Shown here piece after piece: positions 9,019-18,134 of a DNA stretch of 64,000 nucleotides. The notes beneath the pieces were generated by a model. The model was not told where the DNA came from. It ran no database searches and saw only the letters and a program-made list of their open reading frames with translations. The position numbers and the translations under genes were made by a program. Source of the stretch: Thiosulfatimonas sediminis (GTDB lineage: Bacteria; Pseudomonadota; Gammaproteobacteria; Thiomicrospirales; Thiomicrospiraceae); assembly GCF_011398355.1 (NCBI RefSeq), contig NZ_AP021889.1, forward strand, positions 1,984,001 through 2,048,000. Reading direction: 5' to 3'. Each line of letters begins with the position of its first letter. Positions within the stretch are counted from its first letter, which is position 1.

Positions 9019-9232
9019 TATTATTCACAATTAACTCTTTTTTAATCTCATGGTCTGGCATGGAAATTATGACAACTTACAAAATTCACCTTTTCCCAGA
9101 CAATTTAATTTTCATAGCAAGCTTTGCAGGCTACGGTGTCATAATCTATTTATTCGGAAGGTACGGAATTTGGCCTTTTAGACCCATCCAACGCCTTAAG
9201 ATAGCGTTGAATGAGATGAACCAGCAATAACG

Positions 9233-11155
9233 TTAATTTTTAGGGTTTGACTTAAACACCTCTTCGAACATCGGCACCAAGAATTTATTGCCGTATTCAC
9301 TGAGATGGTCATCGTCATAGTAAAGTGGACGGCCGTTTTTTGAGCCATAGCAATATTTGTCATCACAGAGATAAGGCAATGGGTTCAATATTTTTGCTCC
9401 ACACTCAGCTGAAGCTTTATCCTGAGCCTCCCAAACAACCTTATTTACTTGATGATATTCATCTAATGAGATTTTTATATCATCACTTTCTCTACCAAAA
9501 ATAATATTTCTTGATAACGTTTTAGGGACATTAACAGGCATTCCAGGTATCGGTCTAGTCAGATATACATCTTTTGATTCTGCGTAGTGGCAAGTCTGTT
9601 TAACTAAAGAATTCACAAACTCATCCGAATTTTTAAATGTGTGTGACCAAGATGTGTTAACTATAAATAAAGGGATATTTTCTTGGTATTTTTCAATATA
9701 CTTCATTGTTGTGTTATTTGGACCTATACATGATTGAGCTTTTCCATATTCTGAAATAAAAAATGGGCAACCATGCATCCCACCTAAATATAGCACGCTT
9801 TGATTAAACTCATCAGCAGCTTCAAATATTGCACCAGCAACAGCCTCTGAGTGTGAGTCCCCAATAATTATTGCATTAGGTTTGTTTTCTTTTTTATCAC
9901 TAACAATACCGTTAGCAAATAAGCATTCATCATAGCTATCTGAAAAGTGCCTATATCTACAGGAACGAGCTTCCCAGTTACGGTTTGTACTTTCTGATGC
10001 CGCAATGTCAATAGAACGTTCAACTCTATCGGAAAATGTTACATTTTGAATAGCAATGCTAACGAGCAGGAGTATTGATGCAACTGCTGAAATCAATGAA
10101 ACTTCTTTAATTAGATGCGATTTAGTTAGATATTTACGCGTTGGAACTTCAACAAACTTATAAGACAAGTGTGCTAAAACAATACTCAAAATGAAAGCCC
10201 CAATCACCCAACTCCATGTGTTTTGTAAGCTCGAAAAATATAGGGCGACGACTAAGGGCCAATGCCAAAGGTATAAAGAATAAGAGCGGTCACCCAACCA
10301 TTGAGCAAGTTGATTGTCTGTTAATTTACAATTTTCACGGTGTCCTAAAATTATCAGACTAGTTCCAAGAACAGGTACAGCAGCCCAAAATCCTGGCCAA
10401 GAAAGGCTTTCATTTATAAAAAAGAAACTGATAAGAATTAATATCCAGCCAACCCAGTAACCATTTTTCTTTAGGGCTTCTGGCGCAAATCCTTGTTTTG
10501 CTGTTAAATAAACTAAACTACCAGCTAGCAACTCCCAAGCACGGGAAGGTATCAAATAAAAAGCGCCGCTTGGATTTAGTGTGATTAGAAAATTGCTGAT
10601 AGAAAAAGACAATACGAAAACAACTAAAACTCCAATAGTCAAAGCTCTTATATTCTGCCAATATCGCCATATCAGAGAAACAAAAATGGGATACAAAATA
10701 TAGAATTGAGCTTCTACCGCCAATGACCAAGTATGAAGTAACCATTTTTCTTGAGAAGCAGTATCAAAATATCCAGCCTCTCGCCAAAAAAACATATTTG
10801 AGAGAAATCCTATCCCGTATGCTGACTGAGCACCTAACGCTTGATAATCGGGTGTTGGCAACCAAAACCAACCTAATGCTAGTAACACGGCTATGACAGC
10901 GAGTAAAGCGGGCAAAATCCTTCTGGCACGTGCCATATAGAATTTCCAAATGGAAAAGTTCCCTTTCTCATAACCACCCACAATGATTGCAGTCATCAAA
11001 TAACCAGAGATAACAAAGAAAACATCGACCCCAGCAAAACCACCAGGCAAACCAATTAATGAAAAGTGAAATAAAAGAACAGCAATCACTGCCCATGCAC
11101 GCAGACCGTTAATATCCTCTCTGAACTTAACGGGAGAAGGTAAATGTTGATACAT
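9233..11155 (-). CDS. Acyltransferase-3 / SGNH O-acetyltransferase (OatA/OafA-like)
   Basis: 640 residues. The N-terminal 380 or so form an acyltransferase-3 membrane domain of about ten helices, starting with FREDINGLRAWAVIAVLLFH, with GVDVFFVISGYL and RARRILPALL. The C-terminus is a periplasmic SGNH esterase-like domain with GDSHSEAVAG and the His block DDDHLSEYGNKF. Two-domain proteins of this kind O-acetylate surface polysaccharides or peptidoglycan; the acceptor is unknown. The SGNH half is visibly richer in A+T than the membrane half and the neighbouring core genes, which fits a variable surface-modification gene. It ends 2 bp from the end of the IS-interrupted gene, tail to tail. Confidence 0.88.
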   Translation of the reverse strand: MYQHLPSPVKFREDINGLRAWAVIAVLLFHFSLIGLPGGFAGVDVFFVISGYLMTAIIVGGYEKGNFSIWKFYMARARRILPALLAVIAVLLALGWFWLPTPDYQALGAQSAYGIGFLSNMFFWREAGYFDTASQEKWLLHTWSLAVEAQFYILYPIFVSLIWRYWQNIRALTIGVLVVFVLSFSISNFLITLNPSGAFYLIPSRAWELLAGSLVYLTAKQGFAPEALKKNGYWVGWILILISFFFINESLSWPGFWAAVPVLGTSLIILGHRENCKLTDNQLAQWLGDRSYSLYLWHWPLVVALYFSSLQNTWSWVIGAFILSIVLAHLSYKFVEVPTRKYLTKSHLIKEVSLISAVASILLLVSIAIQNVTFSDRVERSIDIAASESTNRNWEARSCRYRHFSDSYDECLFANGIVSDKKENKPNAIIIGDSHSEAVAGAIFEAADEFNQSVLYLGGMHGCPFFISEYGKAQSCIGPNNTTMKYIEKYQENIPLFIVNTSWSHTFKNSDEFVNSLVKQTCHYAESKDVYLTRPIPGMPVNVPKTLSRNIIFGRESDDIKISLDEYHQVNKVVWEAQDKASAECGAKILNPLPYLCDDKYCYGSKNGRPLYYDDDHLSEYGNKFLVPMFEEVFKSNPKN

Positions 11156-11494
11156 GAAAAATTAACTCTTAAAAACAAATAGATTGAATCATATACGAAA
11201 GTACTTATTGAGTCATTGCTATGAAGCTAAATTAATTTTCAAATGGGGACTTTGAAGTGAACCAACTGGTCACTTTACCTTTGGAATAGGTGATGCTTTT
11301 TACACTGGAAAGGTATGGTACTTTGAAGTGAAATACTCATCAATTTGACAGAGTATTTAATATTGCAGATTTAAACCTGTCATTGATAACAGTTATTTGC
11401 TGTAGATATTAAGGCAAAAAAATGCAGATTTCCATACATATATCTAGCTTTTTTTTAAATGCGATTTTAGCGCGCGCTTTTGAAGGAAATATTC
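11156..11494. other. Gene-free spacer upstream of the acyltransferase
   Basis: AT-rich sequence without a credible gene. The only pattern seen is the direct repeat ACTTTGAAGTGAA (near 11249 and 11330). A 49-codon frame starting at 11422 runs into the repeat array and is judged accidental. Confidence 0.4.
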
Positions 11495-11607
11495 GTTCCC
11501 ACGCAGGAGCGTGGGAACGAGATAAACCCGCCATCAAAGTAGATTGCCACGGCCTGAAGGCCTCGCAATGACCGTCGTTTTTTCTAGATGCCTAAAAACA
11601 AAAAAAC
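11495..11607. repeat. Composite intergenic repeat, copy 1
   Basis: The unit starts with the palindrome TTCCCACGC-AGGA-GCGTGGGAA, continues with AACGAGATAAACCCGCC, then GATTGCCACGGCCTGAAGG followed by CCTCGCAATGACCGTC (a second imperfect palindrome), and ends in CTAAAAACAAAAAA, which leads into a terminator-like stem. Copies 2 and 3 are nearly identical. It resembles REP-type intergenic repeats rather than genes. Confidence 0.85.
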
Positions 11608-11632
11608 CAGCGCAAAGTCTGGTCTTTTCTTA
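11605..11632 (-). terminator. Terminator-like stem after repeat copy 1
   Basis: ACCAG/CTGGT stem; on the minus strand it is followed by the T-rich TTTTTTTGTTTTTAG. It is one of four non-identical stems in the same setting downstream of ilvC. Confidence 0.5.
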
Positions 11633-11687
11633 AAACTTTTTTCGAGGCGTTTTGCTGAAGATTGAGACATTTTTATGGGAAGTATGC

Positions 11688-11798
11688 ATTCCCACGCGGG
11701 AGCGTGAGAACGAGATAAACCCGCCGTTAAAGTAGATTGCCACGGCCTGAAGGCCTCGCAATGACCGTCGTTTTTTCTAAATGCCTAAAAACAAAAAA
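11688..11798. repeat. Composite intergenic repeat, copy 2
   Basis: Same unit as copy 1, starting 193 bp later. It has GCGTGAGAA in place of GCGTGGGAA and CTAAATGCC in place of CTAGATGCC. It is preceded by GCGTTTTGCTGAAGATTGAG and a tail also found before copy 3. Confidence 0.85.
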
Positions 11799-11818
11799 GA
11801 GACTCTAAGCCTCTTTTG
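11793..11818 (-). terminator. Terminator-like stem after repeat copy 2
   Basis: AAAAGAG/CTCTTTT stem followed on the minus strand by TTTTTTGTTTTTAGG. The stem differs in sequence from the neighbouring stems while the T-tract is the same. Confidence 0.5.
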
Positions 11819-11850
11819 CATTCCCACGCAGAAGTGTGGGAACGAGATAA
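11819..11850. repeat. Partial copy of the composite repeat
   Basis: Only the first palindrome and the AACGAGATAAA tail are present, with changes in the loop (CACGCAGAAGTGTGGGAA). It sits directly after the terminator-like stem of copy 2. Confidence 0.75.
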
Positions 11851-11901
11851 ATTTTAGCGAGCGTTTTGCTGAAGATTGAGACATTTTTATGGGAAGTATG
11901 C

Positions 11902-12013
11902 ATTCCCACGCGGGAGCGTGGGAACGAGATAAACCCGCCGTTAAAGTAGATTGCCACGGCCTGAAGGCCTCGCAATGACCGTCGTTTTTTCTAGATGCCT
12001 AAAAACAAAAAAA
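11902..12013. repeat. Composite intergenic repeat, copy 3
   Basis: Same unit, 214 bp after copy 2, including the shared 40-bp leader (GCGTTTTGCTGAAGATTGAG onward) at 11861-11900. The almost perfect identity over leader plus unit points to a recent tandem duplication. Confidence 0.85.
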
Positions 12014-12030
12014 CGGCATAAAGCCGGTTC
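12006..12030 (-). terminator. Terminator-like stem after repeat copy 3
   Basis: CGGC-ATAAA-GCCG stem; the minus strand then reads TTTTTTTGTTTTTAGG, the same T-rich tail as the other stems. Confidence 0.55.
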
Positions 12031-12055
12031 TTCAAACATTCAATTTTAGCGAGCG

Positions 12056-12136
12056 TTTTGCTCAAGGTCGAGGCGCTTTTCGGGGAAGTGTACAACTAGT
12101 ACACAACTCGGAAAGCAACAAAGAGATTGAGCTAAC
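12056..12136. repeat. Long imperfect hairpin A with GTGTAC/GTACAC core
   Basis: Arms of roughly 37 nt surround the core GTGTAC-AACTA-GTACAC. TTTTGCTCAAGG on the left mirrors TTGAGCTAAC on the right, and GCGCTTTTC mirrors GGAAAGC. Its left arm is related to the leaders of repeat copies 2 and 3 (TTTTAGCGAGCGTTTTGCT). Confidence 0.7.
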
Positions 12137-12148
12137 AAGCCATCTAAA

Positions 12149-12178
12149 AACAAAAAAACCGACATATAGCCGGCTTTC
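12149..12178 (-). terminator. Weak terminator-like stem between hairpins A and B
   Basis: CCG/CGG based stem (CCGACATATAGCCGG) followed on the minus strand by TTTTTTTGTTTTTAG. It is the first such T-tract met by transcripts leaving ilvC, after hairpin B. Confidence 0.45.
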
Positions 12179-12200
12179 TAAGACAATCCTAAAAAGGAGA

Positions 12201-12285
12201 TAGTTTGTTCGAGTTCAAGGCGCTTTTTGGCGACGTGTACATCGAGTACACGAGCTAAAAAGCAACACAGAAATCGGGCAAACTA
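12201..12285. repeat. Long imperfect hairpin B with GTGTAC/GTACAC core
   Basis: Same family as hairpin A and better paired: TAGTTTG mirrors CAAACTA, GCGCTTTTTGGC mirrors GCTAAAAAGC, and the centre is CGTGTAC-ATCGA-GTACACG. It lies 16 bp after the ilvC stop, so it would form at the 3' end of the ilv mRNA. Confidence 0.75.
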
Positions 12286-12300
12286 GACCTTTTTAAAAAA

Positions 12301-13320
<1,020 letters not shown>

Positions 13321-13388
13321 TTATCCTTAAATCAAAGGCGGAATCGCTTCCGCCGTTAGTTACATAAAAAGTGTTTTGTACGCGTGTC

Positions 13389-13883
13389 TTAGCTAAGCTG
13401 TAGACACTTTTCACCACGAAGAATCCCCATGGTGCCAGAGCGCACGGTTTCCAGAATCAATCCGGAATCCAAAATTTTGATAAACGCATCGAGTTTGGTG
13501 CTGTCACCAACCATCTGAAGGGTATAAGTGGTGCTGGTAACATCAATAATGTCGGCACGGAAAATATCCGCTAAACGCTTATATTCCTCACGCATTTCAC
13601 CGGTTGCGGCAACTTTGATTAACATCAGTTCGCGTTCAATGTGCGCACCTTCTGTTAAATCCAGCACCTTAACCACGTCGATAAGACGGTTAAGGTGCTT
13701 AACGATCTGCTCAATCTCCTGCTCGGTACCCGAGGTAACCAAGGTTAGGCGCGACAAAGATTCGTCTTCCGTTGGTGCGACCGTTAAAGCGTGAATGTTA
13801 TATCCGCGAGCGGAAAACAAGCCTGAGACACGGGATAGCGCGCCTGATTCGTTTTCCATCAGCATTGAAATAATATGTTTCAT
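13389..13883 (-). CDS. ilvN: Acetolactate synthase small (regulatory) subunit
   Basis: 164 residues. The N-terminal ACT domain (MKHIISMLMENESGALSRVS, GYNIHALTVAPTED) binds valine for feedback control, and the C-terminal domain activates the large subunit. Length and motifs match the IlvH/IlvN family. A ribosome site AAAGGGG lies upstream of the ATG. It starts 15 bp after ilvB, consistent with coupled expression. Confidence 0.96.
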   Translation of the reverse strand: MKHIISMLMENESGALSRVSGLFSARGYNIHALTVAPTEDESLSRLTLVTSGTEQEIEQIVKHLNRLIDVVKVLDLTEGAHIERELMLIKVAATGEMREEYKRLADIFRADIIDVTSTTYTLQMVGDSTKLDAFIKILDSGLILETVRSGTMGILRGEKCLQLS

Positions 13884-13898
13884 CTTGTGTTTGCCCCT

Positions 13899-15602
13899 TT
13901 ACACCAAAATCATCTCATTCAAACCTGCGCCCGCCGGAATCATTGGGTACACGTTCTCTTGTTGATCGGTGAGGATGTCTACAAACACCAAACGGTCTTT
14001 ATATTTCTCGGAGAAAACTTCATCCAACTGCGCTTGCATGGTTTTTGGATCTTCAATACGCACGCCAACGTGGCCGTAAGATTCCGCCAACTTAACGAAA
14101 TCCGGTAAAGAGTCCATGTACGACATCGAGTAACGACGCTCATAGAAGAACTCTTGCCACTGACGAACCATCCCTAAGAACCCATTGTTCAAACAGATGA
14201 TCTTGACCGGCAATCCATATTGTAAACAGGTGGACAATTCTTGAATATTCATCTGAATTGACCCTTCACCAGTGACGCAAACGCTGATTGCGTCAGGATG
14301 TGCCATTTGCACACCCATCGCCGCCGGTAGACCAAATCCCATGGTACCCAAACCGCCAGAGTTAATCCAACGACGTGGTTTTTCAAACGGGTAATACTGC
14401 GCTGCGTACATTTGGTGCTGACCAACATCCGAAGATACATAAGCATCACCGTTGGTTGCTTTCCAGACAGCCTGTACTGCCGCTTGCGGTTTAATCTTTT
14501 TGCCCGTGGTGTCGTAACGCAAACAGTTCGTGGCACGCCACTCTTCAATCTGCTGCCACCAGTCCGCCAAAGCCGCCTCGTCCTTTTGCTGTTTGGTGTT
14601 ATCCAAAACTTGAATCATCTCTGTTAAGACTTGCTTAACCGGACCAACAATCGGTATATCGACAATCACGTTTTTCGAAATCGATGCAGGATCAATATCG
14701 ACATGAATGATTTTGGCGTGCGGGCAGAATTTTTCCAGATTACCGGTAACGCGGTCATCAAAACGCGCGCCTATGGCAATGATGACATCCGAATGATGCA
14801 TCGCCAAATTCGCTTCGTAAGTACCGTGCATTCCCAACATACCTAACGCTTGTTTATCAGAAGCCGGAAAAGCCCCCAATCCCATGAGCGTTTGATTAAT
14901 CGGGAAGCCCAATTTACGCGTTAGCGTTGTCAGTTCCTCAGAAGCGTCACCTAAAATGACACCACCACCGGTATACAGAATCGGACGTTTTGCAGAAAGC
15001 ATCATTTCCACGGCTTTCTTAATCTGTCCACTATGGCCTTTTGTTACAGGCAAATAGGAGCGTATCTCAACTTCTTGTGGATAGACATAGTTGCTTTTGG
15101 CGTTTTGAACATCTTTCGGAATATCAACGACAACCGGGCCTGGTCGACCTGTTGTGGCGAGATAGAAGGCTTTTTTGAGCGTCTCTGCCAGATCATTAAC
15201 ATCCTTGACCAAGAAGTTGTGTTTTACGATTGGTCTGGTAATCCCGACAGTATCAATCTCTTGGAACGCATCCAAACCGATTAATGCTGTTGGCACCTGT
15301 CCGGTAATGCACACCATTGGAATCGAATCCATATAGGCGGTTGCAATACCGGTAACCGCGTTAGTCGCGCCAGGGCCGGAGGTTACCAAAACCACTCCTG
15401 GTTTACCTGTAGAGCGCGCATAGCCGTCTGCCGCATGGACAGCCGCCTGTTCGTGACGCACCAAAATATGATTTAGGGTTTTTGCGTCCGTATCTAGGGC
15501 ATCGTAAATCGGCAGTACTGCACCGCCCGGATACCCCCAAATATGCTCTACGCCCTCGTCTTGTAAAAAGTGGACAAGAATTTGGGCACCAGTCATTTCC
15601 AC
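13899..15602 (-). CDS. ilvB: Acetolactate synthase large (catalytic) subunit
   Basis: 567 residues; ThDP-, FAD- and Mg-dependent condensation of pyruvate with pyruvate or 2-oxobutyrate. The N-terminal ThDP domain has [14 protein letters not shown] and the catalytic Glu in [14 protein letters not shown]. The central domain has [20 protein letters not shown]. The C-terminal ThDP-binding motif is [14 protein letters not shown]. The start is a GTG (15602) with AGAGGA 8 bp upstream; an ATG two codons later is possible. It opens the ilvBNC operon. No attenuator-like leader peptide was seen in the 250 bp upstream. Confidence 0.97.
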   Translation of the reverse strand: MEMTGAQILVHFLQDEGVEHIWGYPGGAVLPIYDALDTDAKTLNHILVRHEQAAVHAADGYARSTGKPGVVLVTSGPGATNAVTGIATAYMDSIPMVCITGQVPTALIGLDAFQEIDTVGITRPIVKHNFLVKDVNDLAETLKKAFYLATTGRPGPVVVDIPKDVQNAKSNYVYPQEVEIRSYLPVTKGHSGQIKKAVEMMLSAKRPILYTGGGVILGDASEELTTLTRKLGFPINQTLMGLGAFPASDKQALGMLGMHGTYEANLAMHHSDVIIAIGARFDDRVTGNLEKFCPHAKIIHVDIDPASISKNVIVDIPIVGPVKQVLTEMIQVLDNTKQQKDEAALADWWQQIEEWRATNCLRYDTTGKKIKPQAAVQAVWKATNGDAYVSSDVGQHQMYAAQYYPFEKPRRWINSGGLGTMGFGLPAAMGVQMAHPDAISVCVTGEGSIQMNIQELSTCLQYGLPVKIICLNNGFLGMVRQWQEFFYERRYSMSYMDSLPDFVKLAESYGHVGVRIEDPKTMQAQLDEVFSEKYKDRLVFVDILTDQQENVYPMIPAGAGLNEMILV

Positions 15603-15853
15603 AACAATGGTCCTCTTTGGTTATAGCCAAGTCACCAACAATGGATTACATAGGGCGACTTAGAGAAAAAATCGACGCCCGAACAACATACGCCGTTCAG
15701 GCAGTGAACGCGAAATTATATAGGAAATAAAAAGGCATTAGAACCGTAAGCGATTCTTTTTTCATCTATTTTTTCTATTCCTTGTCATTCGGCAGAAAGG
15801 TTTTTTATCTTCGGCTATTTTACGCCACACACAAAAGGCCACACAAACCGCTT

Positions 15854-16411
15854 TTAGACGCTCTGAAACGAGGTAGCGAACAGTCCTTTTCGGTAGTGAT
15901 TAAGTTCGTCAATCGACTCCAAAATGTCGTCCATCGCCAAATGACTGCCCTGTTTTTGATGGGCGCTATAGACCGCGGGCGCCCAACGTCGTGCCAACTC
16001 TTTTAAAGTACTGACATCCAAATTACGATAATGAAAAAACGCCTCCAATTGCGGCATATGTTCGACCATAAAACGGCGATCTTGGCAGATCGAATTACCA
16101 CACATTGGTGATTTACCGGCCGGCACATAGTCGCTCAAAAACGCGATGGTCTGCTGCTGTGCTGCTTCCATGCTAATTTCACTGGCCTGAACACGTGCCG
16201 TCAGACCGGAATTACCATGATGCGTCACACACCAGTTATCCATCTTATCCAACTCACTTTGCGCGGTCTGAATCGCCAGAACAGGCCCCTTGGCAAGGAT
16301 ATTTAATTGACTGTCGGTGACCACCGTCGCAATCTCAATAATGGTGTGCTCTTTTGGATCCAGGCCGGTCATTTCCAAATCAATCCAAATTAAGTTGTTA
16401 TCTGACTTCAT
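15854..16411 (-). CDS. orn: Oligoribonuclease
   Basis: 185 residues from ATG 16411; the frame is open further upstream, but that part is not family-like. Orn degrades 2-5 nt RNAs, including pGpG, the product of c-di-GMP hydrolysis. DEDDh exonuclease motifs are visible: IDLEMTGLD at the start, the [10 protein letters not shown] block, and [11 protein letters not shown] with the catalytic His/Asp. It is divergent from the M48 protease gene, with 55 bp between starts. Confidence 0.95.
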   Translation of the reverse strand: MKSDNNLIWIDLEMTGLDPKEHTIIEIATVVTDSQLNILAKGPVLAIQTAQSELDKMDNWCVTHHGNSGLTARVQASEISMEAAQQQTIAFLSDYVPAGKSPMCGNSICQDRRFMVEHMPQLEAFFHYRNLDVSTLKELARRWAPAVYSAHQKQGSHLAMDDILESIDELNHYRKGLFATSFQSV

Positions 16412-16466
16412 ATTTCTGCTCTTTTCCCTAAAATAGGCAGTTATCTTAACCCATAGGAACGATATC

Positions 16467-17723
16467 GTGATAATGAACTGGATTACCTCAGTGTTCTTGT
16501 TTGCACTGATTTTAAATTTATTGATTGAATTGTGGCTGAATGTCAAAAATCAATTTCACATCGGCTTGCACCGCGACAAGGTACCGACAGATTTTGCTTC
16601 GATAGTGAAACTGGACGACCATCAAAAAGCCGCGGACTACAGCCGCGCCAAACTTCAGCTAGGTCGTTTAGGGTTATTTTACGATGCGGCGATTATTCTG
16701 TTTATGACACTGGGTGGCGGCTTCCAAGACATCTATAATTTATGGGCTGCAAGCTCGCTCGATCCAATCTGGCGCGATGTGGCATTTTTACTCAGCACAC
16801 TTTGGTTCTTATCGATTCTGCACCTGCCCTTCAGCATTATGAGCACCTTTAAAATCGAACAGCAGTTCGGCTTTAACAAAATGACTCCGGCAAAATTCGC
16901 CAGTGATTTAGTTAAACAGTGGTTACTTGGATTGGCACTTGGCCTACCAATTATCTGGGCGGTGGTTTCGATTATGAACGCTTATATCAATGACCTCTGG
17001 TGGCTATACACTTGGGTTGTCTGGATGGGCTTCCAACTGATCTTAATGTGGGCCTACCCAAAATGGATTGCGCCTCTGTTCAATAAATTCACTCCGTTAG
17101 AAGACGGCGAAATGAAACAGCGTATCGAGGCATTATTAGAACGCACCGGATTTGAATCGAATGGTGTATTCGTTATGGACGGTTCGTCACGTTCCGGTCA
17201 CGGCAATGCCTATTTCACCGGCTTTGGCAAAAACAAGCGTATCGTGTTTTTCGATACTCTATTAGAGAAGCTCTCGCCAGAGGAAGTCGAAGCGGTGCTT
17301 GCCCATGAACTGGGGCATTTTAAACATGGACATATCAAAAAACGCTTAATCGAAGCCTCTTTAATGACCTTAGCAGCCTTAGCGTTATTAGGCTGGTTGG
17401 TGCAGCAGCCTCTGTTTTACAGTGGTTTAGGTATGAGCGTCGAATCGCCAGCCATCGCACTTCTGTTATTCATGACCGTGGTACCAATCCTGTTTTTCTT
17501 TCTTGGCCCAATTACCGCGATTAAAAGCCGTAAACATGAATTTGAAGCGGACGCTTTTGCCGCTCAGCACGTCGGCTCGCAACACCTCATTTCCGCGCTC
17601 TTAAAGCTATACCGCGACAACGCCAGCACCCTTACACCGGATGCAAGCTACTCGGCTTATCACGACAGTCATCCGCCGGCGAAAATACGCATTGACCATT
17701 TAAAAGCCCTACAAAATCAATAA
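16467..17723 (+). CDS. M48-family membrane metalloprotease (CAAX protease/Ste24-like)
   Basis: 418 residues with an N-terminal multi-helix membrane domain like that of Ste24-type CAAX proteases and the zinc motif [11 protein letters not shown] near residue 280. The third ligand Glu is in [14 protein letters not shown] near 356, and a conserved [11 protein letters not shown] region comes near the C-terminus. Bacterial members are inner-membrane proteases; the substrate here is unknown. The GTG at 16467 has AGGAAC 6 bp upstream; ATG 16473 is the alternative. phhB follows in the same direction after 18 bp. Confidence 0.9.
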   Translation: MIMNWITSVFLFALILNLLIELWLNVKNQFHIGLHRDKVPTDFASIVKLDDHQKAADYSRAKLQLGRLGLFYDAAIILFMTLGGGFQDIYNLWAASSLDPIWRDVAFLLSTLWFLSILHLPFSIMSTFKIEQQFGFNKMTPAKFASDLVKQWLLGLALGLPIIWAVVSIMNAYINDLWWLYTWVVWMGFQLILMWAYPKWIAPLFNKFTPLEDGEMKQRIEALLERTGFESNGVFVMDGSSRSGHGNAYFTGFGKNKRIVFFDTLLEKLSPEEVEAVLAHELGHFKHGHIKKRLIEASLMTLAALALLGWLVQQPLFYSGLGMSVESPAIALLLFMTVVPILFFFLGPITAIKSRKHEFEADAFAAQHVGSQHLISALLKLYRDNASTLTPDASYSAYHDSHPPAKIRIDHLKALQNQ

Positions 17724-17741
17724 GAGAGAATGGAGAAAAAT

Positions 17742-18098
17742 ATGAGTGAACCAACAGCTACCTTACAAAACTTATTAGCACAAAACTGCAGTGAAATTAG
17801 CCCGCAAGATAAACCGTTAATCATTCCGAGTATTGAAAGCAGTCTCAGCCACCTGCAAGGCTGGGATGCACCTTTAAACTATGCGTCAATTAAACGCACC
17901 TTTAATTTTAAAAACTATTATCAAACAGTCGCCTTCATCAATGCCGTCACTTACCTGGCGCAAAAGCAGAATCACCACCCGACCATTTGCTTTGGCTACA
18001 ATCACTGTGAAATTACTTTGTGCACGCACGACATCAAAGGCCTAAGCAACAACGATATGATTATGGCCGCAAAAATTAATGCACTCTATGCCGACTGA
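17742..18098 (+). CDS. phhB: Pterin-4a-carbinolamine dehydratase
   Basis: 118 residues from ATG 17742, chosen because GGAG sits 6 bp upstream; an ATG at 17730 lacks a ribosome site. The family motif is recognisable (NYYQTVAFINAVTYLAQKQN, HHPTICFGYNHCEITLCTHD), with the active-site HH and a later H. The enzyme recycles carbinolamine pterin. No phenylalanine hydroxylase gene is nearby, so the role here may lie in cofactor maintenance. It lies between the M48 protease and rsgA, probably in one transcript. Confidence 0.92.
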   Translation: MSEPTATLQNLLAQNCSEISPQDKPLIIPSIESSLSHLQGWDAPLNYASIKRTFNFKNYYQTVAFINAVTYLAQKQNHHPTICFGYNHCEITLCTHDIKGLSNNDMIMAAKINALYAD

Positions 18099-18134
18099 GC
18101 GCATAATCAACCGCACTTTTTTTAAAGGAATGGC

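Larger units (their letters stand above)
6358..9230 (+). pseudogene. Two-helix membrane protein gene interrupted by IS66
   Basis: Removing the IS and one copy of the 8-bp duplication joins 6358-6651 to 9027-9230 in the same reading frame, with no internal stop, giving a 165-residue protein. The rebuilt protein has a soluble N-terminus containing IENAEYVAGRDIHNS, a helical middle part (about residues 25-85), two transmembrane segments (FFKYFMYVLFTINSFLISW across the junction; LIFIASFAGYGVIIYLFG) and a basic tail. GTG 6358, with AAGAAAGAG upstream, is preferred over GTG 6301. I do not recognise the family. As it stands, the 5' part ends after a few IS-derived codons at 6666, and the 3' part can only be read from an ATG inside the IS end (9000). 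Confidence 0.8.

Noticed and set aside
11422-11571. 49-codon plus-strand frame entering repeat copy 1
   Set aside because: No ribosome site, and its second half is translated repeat DNA. Its coding appearance comes from the repeat itself.
11495-12013. Regular repeats considered as a CRISPR array
   Set aside because: Units are about 110 bp with palindromes and 193-214 bp periods, without short uniform repeats or spacers, and no cas genes are nearby.
16412-16546. N-terminal extension of orn (45 codons)
   Set aside because: It would overlap the divergent M48 gene start and does not look like the family; ATG 16411 matches the usual Orn N-terminus.
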